From assembly GCF_039537405.1 (NCBI RefSeq), contig NZ_BAABAL010000026.1, positions 1 to 64,000 on the forward strand: a DNA stretch of 64,000 nucleotides. The letters are read 5' to 3'. Below, piece after piece: positions 51,484 to 59,003 of the stretch. The position numbers were made by a program, and so were the translations under genes. Every line of letters begins with the position of its first letter. Positions within the stretch are counted from its first letter, which is position 1. The DNA comes from Allokutzneria multivorans. GTDB taxonomy: Bacteria; Actinomycetota; Actinomycetes; Mycobacteriales; Pseudonocardiaceae. Under the pieces are notes generated by a model. It was given only the letters and a program-made list of their open reading frames with translations. It searched no databases and was not told the DNA's origin.

Positions 51484-52191
51484 TTACCTCACCAGCCCAA
51501 AGAGAACGGCGAACGGAACCGACAGGTACCCGACGCAGATCACCACGGCGAAGCCGAGCGCGGCGGTCTGCACGACGCGCGCGCTGGTCACACCGAGCGT
51601 TTGCAAAGCGCTCCAGATGCCGTGCCGGATGTGCAGCCCCAGAGCCAGAACCGCGACCGTGTAGGCCAGCGTCACATACCAGAGCTGGAAATCAGCCGTG
51701 ACGTTGCGGTAGATCTCGCCGTGCACACCGTGCGGGTTGAGCACGCCGGCCGTCAGGTCCAGCAGGTGGTAGACCACGAACAGCACGATGATCACGCCAC
51801 CCCAGCGCATGGTCCGCGCGGCGTAGCTGCCCTGTACCGGCCTGCGGGAGCGGTAGTGCTCCGGGCGGGCGGCGCGAGCACGACGGGCGAGCTGGACGGC
51901 GGCGGTCATGTGCAGCACGATCATCACGACCAGGCCGATGCGCAGCACCCACAGCACGCCTTCGTTGCCCAGCAAGGCGGAGCCGATGGCGCGCAGCCAG
52001 CGACCGTAGCCGTCGATCGACTCGGGGCCGAGGAAGACCTTGAGGTTGCCGATCATGTGGGCGACGACGAAACCCAGCAGTGCCACGCCGGAGACGGCCA
52101 TCACGGCCTTCTTGCCGACCGTTGATCGCCACAGGGCTGCGACACCTCGGGATGCGGTGCCTCGGGATGCGGTGGTGGTGGTTCGGGACAC
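51484..52191 (-). CDS. sdhC: Succinate dehydrogenase cytochrome b subunit
   Basis: A 235-residue, five-helix membrane subunit of the B. subtilis type that alone anchors SdhAB and holds two hemes. His residues in FVVAHMIGNLKVFLG, VMIVLHMTAAVQLARRAR, VVYHLLDLTAGVLNPHG and LGLHIRHGIWSALQTLG are the candidate heme ligands. It is the first gene of sdhCAB and divergent from a LysR regulator. Confidence 0.92.
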   Translation of the reverse strand: MSRTTTTASRGTASRGVAALWRSTVGKKAVMAVSGVALLGFVVAHMIGNLKVFLGPESIDGYGRWLRAIGSALLGNEGVLWVLRIGLVVMIVLHMTAAVQLARRARAARPEHYRSRRPVQGSYAARTMRWGGVIIVLFVVYHLLDLTAGVLNPHGVHGEIYRNVTADFQLWYVTLAYTVAVLALGLHIRHGIWSALQTLGVTSARVVQTAALGFAVVICVGYLSVPFAVLFGLVR

Positions 52192-52247
52192 GCCCCGACG
52201 CTAGGAGCGCCCCGTTCGATAAGTCCAATACATCGTCAGACTCATCT

Positions 52248-52266
52248 CGATAGCCCTAAACTATCG
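52248..52266. promoter_or_regulatory. LysR-type binding site between sdhC and the lysR gene
   Basis: CGATAG (52248-52253) and CTATCG (52261-52266) form a perfect dyad with a 7-bp spacer and contain the T-N11-A pattern of LysR sites. It ends 2 bp before the regulator's start codon, which suits autorepression. Whether the same site drives sdhCAB is inference. Confidence 0.7.
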
Positions 52267-52268
52267 TC

Positions 52269-53198
52269 ATGACGTTGCAGCAGCTCAGGTACTTCCTCGC
52301 GGTGGCCAGGACCCGGCACTTCACCAGGGCCGCCGAGGAGGCCGGTGTGGCGCAACCCTCACTCAGCAAGCAGGTCCGCGCCCTGGAGGAGGAGCTCGGC
52401 GCGGAGCTGTTCACCCGGCTGCGCGGCAACATCGCGCTCACGGCGGCGGGTGAGGCGCTGCTGCCGATCGCCGAGCGCATCCTGTCCGATGTGGACACCG
52501 CGAGCCTCGAAGTCGGCGAGCTGGCCGGGCTGCGGCGCGGGCGGGTGCGGGTCGGCGCGCCGCCGAGCCTGTGCGCGAGCATCTTCGCCGACGTGCTGCG
52601 CCGCTTCCACGACAGCTACCCCGGCATCCGGCTGATCGTCGAGGAGGGCGGCTCGCAGGACCTCGTCGGCGCGCTGAACCGGGGCGAGCTGGACCTGGCG
52701 CTGGTGATCGCCGCCGAGCCCCGCGCGCCCGGTCCGCTCGCCACCACGCCGATCCTGCGCGAGGACCTCGTGGTGGCCTCCCCCGCATCCGCGCCCCCGC
52801 CGACCCGCCGCCGCCACCTGCGCCTGGCCGAGCTGCGCGAGCGCCCGCTGGTGATGTTCCGCCAGGGCTACGACCTGCGCCAGGTCACCCTGGAGGCGTG
52901 CCACCGCGAGGGTTTCGAGCCGGTGTTCGCGGTGGAGGGCGGTGAGATGGACGCCGTGCTGCGCTTCGTCGAGGCCGGTCTCGGCCTGGCGATCGTGCCG
53001 AGCATGGTGCTCGCCGCCCGCCCCTTGCTGCGCGGAACCCCTTTGGCGCCACCGGGAATGAGCCGCACCATCGCGCTGGCCCAGCGCGCCGACACCGCCC
53101 CGACCAACGCGGGCCGGGCGTTCCGCGCGACGCTGCTGGACCACTTCACCGCCACCGCGGGCACCCTCCCGCCCGGCGTCCACCCCCTGCTCGGCTAG
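52269..53198 (+). CDS. LysR-family transcriptional regulator
   Basis: A 309-residue regulator starting MTLQQLRYFLAVARTRHFTR, then AAEEAGVAQPSLSKQVRALE, the canonical LysR helix-turn-helix, followed by a periplasmic-binding-protein-like effector domain. It is divergent from sdhCAB with a dyad in the 77-bp gap, so the succinate dehydrogenase operon is the likely target and a dicarboxylate a plausible effector. Its 3' end abuts a MITE-like repeat. Confidence 0.93.
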   Translation: MTLQQLRYFLAVARTRHFTRAAEEAGVAQPSLSKQVRALEEELGAELFTRLRGNIALTAAGEALLPIAERILSDVDTASLEVGELAGLRRGRVRVGAPPSLCASIFADVLRRFHDSYPGIRLIVEEGGSQDLVGALNRGELDLALVIAAEPRAPGPLATTPILREDLVVASPASAPPPTRRRHLRLAELRERPLVMFRQGYDLRQVTLEACHREGFEPVFAVEGGEMDAVLRFVEAGLGLAIVPSMVLAARPLLRGTPLAPPGMSRTIALAQRADTAPTNAGRAFRATLLDHFTATAGTLPPGVHPLLG

Positions 53199-53201
53199 CG
53201 A

Positions 53202-53363
53202 CTAGAGCTTGTCCCGTAAGTGGTTGCGCCGTGCATCCCGGTCACGGTGCCAGCGGGGGTTGGGGCGTCTTCAAGACCACCAAACCCCGCTGCTGATCAT
53301 CGTTAACCGCCGCAAACCCAGCGGCCTTGCGGGGGCTTGCTGTCGCTACAGGACAGGGACTAG
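53202..53363. mobile_element. MITE-like dispersed repeat, copy B, bounded by CTAG
   Basis: A 162-bp gap bounded by CTAG at 53202 and 53360. Its ends are imperfect inverted repeats: the left end CTAGAGCTTGTCCCGTAA and the right end read inward, CTAGTCCCTGTCCTGTAG, agree at 13 of 18 positions. The interior matches copy A at 18735-18899. Inverted ends plus a CTAG boundary resemble miniature elements mobilised by IS5-type transposases. No transposase is in the window. The right CTAG provides the TAG stop of trpS. Confidence 0.75.
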
Positions 53364-54379
53364 TACACCGTGCGCATCGCCCGCCTCACCTCGGCGAGCG
53401 TGGAGTCCGCGATCTCGTTGGCGCGCGCGTTGCCCACGCGCAGCACCTGTCGGAGATAGCGGCGATCCCTTGCCAGCTCGGTACGTCGGGCTCTGATCGG
53501 CGCGAGGAACTCGTTCACCGCCGACGTGACGGTCCGCTTCAACGCCGCCGCCCCGCCGGAGCCGATCTCCTCGGCAACCTCGTGCGGATCGCGGTCCTGG
53601 CACAGCGAAGCCAGGAGCACGAGGCTGGAGACCTCGGGGCGACGCTGCGGCTCGTAGGTGATGTGCCGCTCGACATCGGTCTTCGCACCCTTGATCAGCC
53701 GCGCGGTCTCGTCAGCGGTGGCGGACAGGGAGATCGCGTTGCCCCGGCTCTTGCTCATCTTCGTGCCGTCTGTGCCCAGCAGCAGCGGCGCGGCCGACAG
53801 CATCGGCGCGGGCTCGGGGAAGACCTTGCCGTAGCGGTCGTTGAAGCGCCTGGCGATGGTCCGCGTCAGTTCCAGGTGCGGCAGCTGGTCCTGGCCCACG
53901 GGCACGAGATTGGCCTTGCAGAACAGGATGTCCGCCGCCTGGTGCGCGGGGTAGGTGAACATCAGCCCGCTCACGGCGGCCTGCCGCGAGTGCGCGATCT
54001 CGTCCTTGACCGTGGGGTTGCGGCTCAGCTCGGCGGTCGAGACGAGGCTCAGGAACGGCAGCAGCAACTGGTTGAGCGCGGGCACGGCGCTGTGCGCGAA
54101 CACGGTGCCGCGCCCGGGGTCGAAGCCGGCCGCGAGGTAGTCCAGCACCAGGTCCTCGACGTGCTCGGGCAGCCGCTCGGCGAGGTCCCGATCGGTCAGC
54201 ACCTGGTAGTCGGCGATGATCAGCATCACCTCGACCCCGAGGCGTTGCAGCCGGATGCGGTTGTGCAGCGTGCCGAAGTAGTGCCCGAGGTGCAGCCGCC
54301 CGGTCGGCCGGTCCCCGGTGAGCACGCGGAAGCTCGACGGCGTCTCGACGACGGACTGTTCCAGCAGTGCGCTGGTCAT
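53360..54379 (-). CDS. trpS: Tryptophanyl-tRNA synthetase, auxiliary type
   Basis: A 339-residue class I synthetase that charges tRNA-Trp. The HIGH-type motif is in RPTGRLHLGHYFGTL and the KMSKS motif in GTDGTKMSKSRGNA. The variant RPTGRLHLGHYFG is the form I associate with the second, antibiotic-indifferent TrpRS of streptomycetes; this subtype call is inference. I chose the ATG at 54379, with AGGAGA upstream. A leader peptide with two adjacent Trp codons and a terminator precede it, so transcription should rise when charged tRNA-Trp falls. The TAG stop coincides with the edge of a MITE-like repeat. Confidence 0.92.
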   Translation of the reverse strand: MTSALLEQSVVETPSSFRVLTGDRPTGRLHLGHYFGTLHNRIRLQRLGVEVMLIIADYQVLTDRDLAERLPEHVEDLVLDYLAAGFDPGRGTVFAHSAVPALNQLLLPFLSLVSTAELSRNPTVKDEIAHSRQAAVSGLMFTYPAHQAADILFCKANLVPVGQDQLPHLELTRTIARRFNDRYGKVFPEPAPMLSAAPLLLGTDGTKMSKSRGNAISLSATADETARLIKGAKTDVERHITYEPQRRPEVSSLVLLASLCQDRDPHEVAEEIGSGGAAALKRTVTSAVNEFLAPIRARRTELARDRRYLRQVLRVGNARANEIADSTLAEVRRAMRTVY

Positions 54380-54435
54380 GGTGTTCTCCTGTCGGTGGTG
54401 GGGCCGCGAGATGACGGCCGCACCCCTGCCAGGGA

Positions 54436-54465
54436 ACGAAAAAGGGCCGCTCATCCGAACGGCCC
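54436..54465 (-). terminator. Attenuator terminator of the trpS leader
   Basis: On the minus strand GGGCCG and CGGCCC (plus 54460-54465 and 54444-54449) form a 6-bp GC stem with a 10-nt loop, followed by TTTTTCG. It lies between the Trp-Trp leader peptide and the trpS ribosome site. The CGGcaCCC segment after the leader can alternatively pair with GGGCCG and disrupt it, which gives the antiterminator. Confidence 0.85.
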
Positions 54466-54492
54466 GTGTCGTGCGCGAAAGGGGTGCCGCTC

Positions 54493-54534
54493 CTAAGTGG
54501 AGCGCCACCAGCCGAGACACGCGCTGCGAAGCAT
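54493..54534 (-). CDS. trpS leader peptide (attenuation)
   Basis: A 13-codon ORF reading MLRSACLGWWRST, stop TAG, with two adjacent Trp codons (plus 54505-54510). The codons lie in the stem of a hairpin (54484-54508) and just ahead of the terminator at 54436-54465, the textbook layout of ribosome-mediated attenuation. There is no Shine-Dalgarno sequence. A -10-like TACCCT (plus 54541-54546) ends six bases before the ATG, so the transcript is probably leaderless. Ribosome-mediated attenuation is known for an auxiliary trpS in Streptomyces coelicolor. Confidence 0.9.
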   Translation of the reverse strand: MLRSACLGWWRST

Positions 54535-54623
54535 GCTCGGAGGGTACACCGGGAAAACCCGTTGCGGTCCAGGGCGCGCCCCGGTGATGATGGCCGCACA
54601 CACCGAGCGAGAAGGAGACAGTC

Positions 54624-54683
54624 ATGAACATCAAGCACCTTCTGTCGCTCGTTCTGCTGCCCTCGGCGGCCTCCTCGACCTGA
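54624..54683 (+). CDS. Tiny ORF with strong ribosome site before a terminator
   Basis: A 19-codon ORF reading MNIKHLLSLVLLPSAASST. GAAGGAGA lies five bases before the ATG. A good intrinsic terminator follows 22 bp after the stop. The peptide is hydrophobic with a basic N-terminus, like a bare signal peptide or a small membrane peptide. I do not recognise it. The ORF, its ribosome site and the terminator together look like a deliberate short transcript, divergent from the trpS leader. Confidence 0.5.
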   Translation: MNIKHLLSLVLLPSAASST

Positions 54684-54705
54684 CCACTGCGCCAGCTCGC
54701 GGAAG

Positions 54706-54738
54706 CCGCCCACCGGAATCCCGGTCAGGGCGGTTTTT
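54706..54738 (+). terminator. Intrinsic terminator after the tiny ORF
   Basis: CCGCCC (54706-54711) pairs with GGGCGG (54728-54733), with ACCGG/CCGGT stacked inside and a tail of TTTTT. It ends 12 bp before the tRNA-like gene, so that gene needs its own promoter or readthrough. Confidence 0.88.
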
Positions 54739-54749
54739 CTTTGTGCCAA

Positions 54750-54822
54750 GCCCCCGTAGCCCAACGGCAGAGGCACCGCGTTCAGGACGCGGCCAGTCCA
54801 GGTTCGAATCCCGGCGGGGGCA
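54750..54822 (+). tRNA. tRNA-like gene, anticodon CAG, short variable loop
   Basis: A 73-nt cloverleaf: acceptor GCCCCCG / CGGGGGC; anticodon arm CCGCG-TTCAGGA-CGCGG with anticodon CAG (54783-54785); T arm CCAGG-TTCGAAT-CCCGG; discriminator A; no encoded CCA. CAG reads Leu codon CUG. However, the variable loop is only 5 nt, while bacterial tRNA-Leu has a long variable arm. The D stem needs a bulged base and the T stem has an A-C mismatch. It may be a non-standard or degenerate tRNA, or one charged with something other than leucine. Confidence 0.7.
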
Positions 54823-54826
54823 CGGC

Positions 54827-54860
54827 GGAGGGCCCGAGGCGGTGTCGCCTCGGGCCCTCC
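54827..54860. terminator. Strong hairpin after the tRNA-like gene
   Basis: GGAGGGCCCGAGGC (54827-54840) and GCCTCGGGCCCTCC (54847-54860) form a perfect 14-bp stem with a 6-nt loop between the tRNA-like gene and the convergent DoxX gene. It has no T-tail and is probably a bidirectional terminator. Confidence 0.82.
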
Positions 54861-54874
54861 CACCCCAGCTCGGC

Positions 54875-55315
54875 TCAGCGCCGCGAGCGCCGCAGGTTGT
54901 CCAGGGCCAGCGCGCCCGGCCCGAACACCGCGATCAGCAGGAACACCCAGCTGTAGATCGCGGCCAGCTCACCCATGTTCGACAGCGGGTGCAGGCCCAT
55001 CGGCTGGTGCACGACGAAGTAGGCGTAGGCCATCACCCCGGAGCAGAGCACCGCCGCGTACCTGGTGAACAGCCCGATCAGGATCAGCGCGCCGCCGACC
55101 ATCTCGATCACCCCGGCGTAGTAGCCCGGCCACACGCCGAACGGCGTCGCGCCGCCGGCTCCGTCGACGCCGCCGAACCACCCGAAGGTGCCCTGGCCGC
55201 CGTGGCTGATGAACAGGAAGGACACCACGAGCCGCACGCCCGCCAGCACCCCCGCTTCCAGCTTCGCCTTGCTGATCAGTGGGGCGTTGACCTGGGTGGT
55301 GGTGTTCGCAGCCAT
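54875..55315 (-). CDS. DoxX-family membrane protein
   Basis: A 146-residue protein with four helices. VRLVVSFLFISHGGQGTFGW, a GYYAGVIEMVGGALILIGL segment and RYAAVLCSGVMAYAYFVVH match the DoxX family, small membrane proteins linked to redox and thiol-stress tolerance in actinobacteria. Partners are unknown. Confidence 0.87.
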   Translation of the reverse strand: MAANTTTQVNAPLISKAKLEAGVLAGVRLVVSFLFISHGGQGTFGWFGGVDGAGGATPFGVWPGYYAGVIEMVGGALILIGLFTRYAAVLCSGVMAYAYFVVHQPMGLHPLSNMGELAAIYSWVFLLIAVFGPGALALDNLRRSRR

Positions 55316-55348
55316 GACGTGTCCTCCTGGTTCGTGTCCTCGCTTCTA

Positions 55349-56530
55349 CTAGTGCGTCGAACGGGCCGGGCGCGGATCGACACCGCCCCGGACTTTCTTG
55401 GTGGACTTTGTCCGGCCGAGCGCGAACACGCCCAATGCCAAGATCATCATCGCCGCGCTGACCCACACCGGGGCCCGGAAGCCGAGGCCGGCGTCGATGG
55501 CCAACCCGCCGAACCACGGCCCCACGGTGTTGCCGACGTTGAAAGCGGCCGTGCTGAACCCGCCCGCCAGGGTCGGCGCGAACCCGGCCAGGTAGAAGAC
55601 CCGCGAGGTCAGCACGGGTGCGATGCCGAAGGCGAGCAGTCCCTGGAGGAACACCAGCCCCACCGCCACCACGGGGTTGCCCGCGGTCAGCGCCAGCACG
55701 GCCCACCCGAGCGCGAGCGCGACCATCCCGGCTCCGAGCACGGTCATCGGCCTCGCGTCGGCGATGCGCCCGCCCACCGTGATGCCGATGAACGCCCCGA
55801 GGCCGAAGAGCACCAACGTGCCCGGAACCCATCCTTCTCCGAGCCCCGCGACCTCTGTGACCAGCGGCGCCAGGTACGTGAAGGTGCAGAACGTCGCGCC
55901 CTGGACCAACGCGTTGAGCGCGTACGCGACGAGCAGCGGCTTGCTGAACAACGGCCTCAGTTCGATGCGCCCGACGGGCTCCGGCGCGCTCTTCGGCAGC
56001 GTGGCCAGCACAGCGATCACCGACAGCGCCGACAGGACCGCGACCGCCCAGAAGGCTGCGCGCCAGCCGAGGTGCTGCCCGAGGAAGGCTCCTCCGGGCA
56101 CGCCCGCGACGCACGCGAGCGTGGTTCCGCCGACCACGACCGACATCGCGCGGGCTTTGGCGTTCTCCCCGGCCATGCTGATCGCGGCGACGGCCGCAAC
56201 CGCCCAGAACCCGGCGCACGCGAGCGCTCCGAGCACGCGGGTCACCATCAGCACCGCGTAGTCGGAGGACAGCGCCCCGACCACGTGCACGACGGCGAAG
56301 ACGACGAGGAACGCGCCGAGCGCGCGGCGGCGCTCCCAGCGCATCGTCAGCACGGCCAGCGGCGGACCGCCGACGACCATGCCGATGGCGAACGCCGAGG
56401 TCAGCATCCCCGCGTCCGGGATGGAGACCACGAGGTCCGTTGCGATGGCGGGCACGAGGCCCGACAGCATGAATTCGGACGTGCTGATGGCGAAGACCGC
56501 CACCCCCAGCACGTAGACGGCGAAGGGCAT
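55349..56530 (-). CDS. MFS exporter, Cmx/CmrA-like (phenicol-type efflux)
   Basis: A 393-residue, 12-helix major facilitator. The start VYVLGVAVFAISTSEFMLSG, then LVPAIATDLVVSIPDAGMLT and SAFAIGMVVGGP, is close to actinobacterial chloramphenicol exporters and the wider DHA1 drug-proton antiporters. WERRRALGAFLVVFA follows motif A. The substrate is inferred only by resemblance. I chose the ATG at 56530 with AGGGAG upstream. The 5' leader carries two strong hairpins, suggesting attenuation control as in other phenicol efflux genes. Confidence 0.82.
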   Translation of the reverse strand: MPFAVYVLGVAVFAISTSEFMLSGLVPAIATDLVVSIPDAGMLTSAFAIGMVVGGPPLAVLTMRWERRRALGAFLVVFAVVHVVGALSSDYAVLMVTRVLGALACAGFWAVAAVAAISMAGENAKARAMSVVVGGTTLACVAGVPGGAFLGQHLGWRAAFWAVAVLSALSVIAVLATLPKSAPEPVGRIELRPLFSKPLLVAYALNALVQGATFCTFTYLAPLVTEVAGLGEGWVPGTLVLFGLGAFIGITVGGRIADARPMTVLGAGMVALALGWAVLALTAGNPVVAVGLVFLQGLLAFGIAPVLTSRVFYLAGFAPTLAGGFSTAAFNVGNTVGPWFGGLAIDAGLGFRAPVWVSAAMMILALGVFALGRTKSTKKVRGGVDPRPARSTH

Positions 56531-56572
56531 GACGAAGCGACTCCCTGCTTTTGCGGATTCAAACCCGGAAAA

Positions 56573-56674
56573 GGACCGCGGGAGCACAGACAGAAAAGGA
56601 AAGGAGGTCGACCGCGGTCCACGACGCGGCGATCCGGTGGGTGTCAGAAAGCAGCCACCGGACTACCGGTGGCT
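56573..56674 (-). promoter_or_regulatory. Structured leader upstream of the MFS exporter
   Basis: Two perfect 9-bp stems lie between the divergent genes: GGACCGCGG (56573-56581) with CCGCGGTCC (56612-56620), and AGCCACCGG (56653-56661) with CCGGTGGCT (56666-56674). Both would be in the exporter's 5' leader. Inducible resistance genes often use such structures with a stalled ribosome on a leader peptide. I could not identify a convincing leader peptide, so the mechanism is open. Confidence 0.5.
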
Positions 56675-56746
56675 AGGCTCTGGAGGCCTCGGGGCTCGAC
56701 ACGAGGAAAACGCTAGCAGACCGTGTCGAGTCCTTAAGCTGAGCGC

Positions 56747-57616
56747 ATGACCCGAGTTCTGATCACCGGCGCCAGCGGACTCCTCGGCACGGCAGTGCGG
56801 CAGCGGCTCGAAGGCACCGGACACACCGTGATCCCGTGCCACCACAACAAGAACTCCGGCGGCGAGCGCCTGGACATCACCAGCGCCGAGTCCGTCGCCG
56901 AGGTCTTCGCCCGCACGGAGCCCGAGGTCGTCGTGCACTGCGCCGCCATCCCCGACGTCGCCCAGTGCGAGAAGGACCCCGACCTGGCACGGCTGGTCAA
57001 CGTCGACGGCACCGAGCTGGTCGCCACTCAGGCAACGCGCATCGGCGCTCGCCTCCTCCACGTGTCAACCGACTGGGTCTTCGCGGGCGACGGCGACGGC
57101 GGCTACCGCGAAACCGATTCCCCCACCCCCGCTCAGGAGTACGGCCGCTCCAAACTCGCCGCCGAGCAGGCCGCAGGTTCAGCGCTCATCGTCCGAGTCC
57201 CCCTCCTCTACGGCCTCGGCTCCCAGCCGCGCCCCACCTGGCCCGCCCAGGTCCTGACCAAGCTCGCGCGCGGCGAGGAGGTCCGCACCGACGACGAGGA
57301 GATCCGCCAACCCGCGTTCGTCGACGACGTCGCCCGCTGCTTCGCCGACCTGATCACGTTGGGCGCCAAGGGAATCGTCCACATCGCCCCGCAGGAGCAG
57401 CACACCAAGCTAGCCTGGTCCCGCCTGCTGGCCGAGGCCGTCGGCGCCCCCACCGAGCTGATCCGCCCCACCCCACGCCCCCACTGGCCGACCCGCCCGC
57501 TGCGCGCCACCCTCCGCACCGACCGCCTCGCCGAGCTGGGCGTGACCCCGCCGCGCGGCGCCGCCGAGGTCGCCGACACCCACCGAGCGAGCCTTGCCGA
57601 CCTGCTGACCACCTAG
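56747..57616 (+). CDS. SDR-family oxidoreductase, dTDP-4-dehydrorhamnose reductase (RmlD)-like
   Basis: A 289-residue extended SDR. ITGASGLLGTAVRQRL binds NAD(P), HCAAIPDVAQCEKDP and LLHVSTDWVFAGDGDG are RmlD/MAT2B-type segments, and Tyr-x3-Lys is in QEYGRSKLAAEQ. No rhamnose genes are nearby, so it may serve another substrate. Its last 4 bp overlap the convergent HNH gene. Confidence 0.85.
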   Translation: MTRVLITGASGLLGTAVRQRLEGTGHTVIPCHHNKNSGGERLDITSAESVAEVFARTEPEVVVHCAAIPDVAQCEKDPDLARLVNVDGTELVATQATRIGARLLHVSTDWVFAGDGDGGYRETDSPTPAQEYGRSKLAAEQAAGSALIVRVPLLYGLGSQPRPTWPAQVLTKLARGEEVRTDDEEIRQPAFVDDVARCFADLITLGAKGIVHIAPQEQHTKLAWSRLLAEAVGAPTELIRPTPRPHWPTRPLRATLRTDRLAELGVTPPRGAAEVADTHRASLADLLTT

Positions 57617-58800
57617 CCCGCGAGCCGGATGTTCCTGCGTGGCTCCCGTGCCGGGTCGATCCAGGCGGGCGGCAGGAACACCGGCAACCCCGCGTCGAAG
57701 ACGATCTCCCACTCTTGCTGGTGGATGACGTGGTGGTGATGTGAGCACAGCAGGACCATGTTGCCCAGGCTCGTCTCGCCCCCATTGATCCAATGCACGA
57801 CATGATGGGCTTCCGTCCATGCCGGAGGCCGGTCGCAGCCCGGGAAGGCACACCCCTTGTCCCGCACCGCCAGTGCCTTCCGGAGCGCTTTCGGCGCGGC
57901 GCGTTTCTCCCGCCCGTAGTCCAAGGGCACCCCGTTGCCGTCGAGGACGATGGGGATGGCGGTGGCGTCGCAGGCAATCTTGCGCACCAACTGCGCCGAC
58001 AGCGGCCCGCTCCACGATGTCCACCCGACCGAGAGCCCAGCGAGGAGGGCTTCGTAGGAGATCGTGATGATCACCTGCGGTCGCTCCCCGCCCTGCATCG
58101 GCAACCCCTGAGAAGCCATCGCCACCCGCACCAACTCGACCAGGGCATCGGCGTTGCGCTGCTCCGGTGTCCGATCATCATCCTTGCGAGGTTTGGCCAG
58201 GGACTGCATCGCGGTCATGAACGCCTCACCCGCCTCGGGGTCCAGCACGCCCCGGATGACCGTGTTCCCGTTGGCGTCCTGATGCGCCTTCAAGCCCCGT
58301 TTGGTGATGCTGTCCTGCTCCTCTGTGAAGACACCGTCGGGATCCAGCAACGCCCGCACATACTTCCCGGCCTTCTCCAACTCCTTGTGGTTCAACGTGC
58401 GGGCATGCTTGGCCAACTCCCGCTCAGCGTCCTCACGGTGTTCAGCGGGCAAGGCACGGAGGGTGTCAGAGATGACGAACACATGCTCCGCCTGGATGTC
58501 GCCGTCCCGCAACGCCCTCGCCGTCTCAGGCAGCGACGGCAGTTCTTTCACCAACCGCGCCCGCCGCCGGGCCTCATACGGCGACAACACCAGAGTGTCC
58601 CGTAACAACACCGCCAAGCTCCGGCACCCGTGCACCACATGCAGACTCCGGGTCTCGGCTTCGGCCGCCAGGTCGGCCATGACCGCGACCACCATCCGCT
58701 GCACCGTCTCCAGTTCCTGCAACGTCGGCAGGATCTCTTCCTCCGGCAGCTGATACGGCTGCAACCCTGTGAGATGATCTATAAAATCAGTGATCTCCAT
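57613..58800 (-). CDS. DUF222 / HNH endonuclease-domain protein (13E12-like), copy 2
   Basis: A 395-residue paralogue of the protein at 43554-44786: DUF222 domain (1-290), then CAFPGCDRPPAWTEAHHVVH and GNMVLLCSHHHHVIHQQEW with the HNH and zinc residues intact. The C-termini are alike over the last 100 residues, and the N-termini diverge more. I chose the ATG at 58800, with GGAGGAGGGG upstream; longer in-frame extensions run into AT-rich non-coding DNA. A second copy of the structured inverted repeat lies 204 bp upstream. It directly abuts the RmlD-like gene. Confidence 0.93.
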   Translation of the reverse strand: MEITDFIDHLTGLQPYQLPEEEILPTLQELETVQRMVVAVMADLAAEAETRSLHVVHGCRSLAVLLRDTLVLSPYEARRRARLVKELPSLPETARALRDGDIQAEHVFVISDTLRALPAEHREDAERELAKHARTLNHKELEKAGKYVRALLDPDGVFTEEQDSITKRGLKAHQDANGNTVIRGVLDPEAGEAFMTAMQSLAKPRKDDDRTPEQRNADALVELVRVAMASQGLPMQGGERPQVIITISYEALLAGLSVGWTSWSGPLSAQLVRKIACDATAIPIVLDGNGVPLDYGREKRAAPKALRKALAVRDKGCAFPGCDRPPAWTEAHHVVHWINGGETSLGNMVLLCSHHHHVIHQQEWEIVFDAGLPVFLPPAWIDPAREPRRNIRLAG

Positions 58801-59003
58801 ATGTTCCCCTCCTCCTTCAATAGTAGAAAGAGGAGACGGAAATGGCGAAGTACCAGCGGGTGATTCCCCTGTCTGCCAACGGTTCCAACCCGTAATACCA
58901 CCAGCACAAAACCGAGCACATTCGAGCACTGTCCACAGTGGACTAACTCTCAGCGACACCCAGCCCAGGCGCCCCAAACAAAACGCGACACGCGGCTGGA
59001 ACC

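Noticed and set aside
54380..54620. T-box riboswitch upstream of trpS
   Set aside because: I found no T-box consensus or specifier loop. The Trp-Trp leader peptide plus terminator explains the region better.
54750..54822. tRNA gene as an integration site of a genomic island
   Set aside because: No integrase, no repeated tRNA 3' end and no foreign-looking block follow it.
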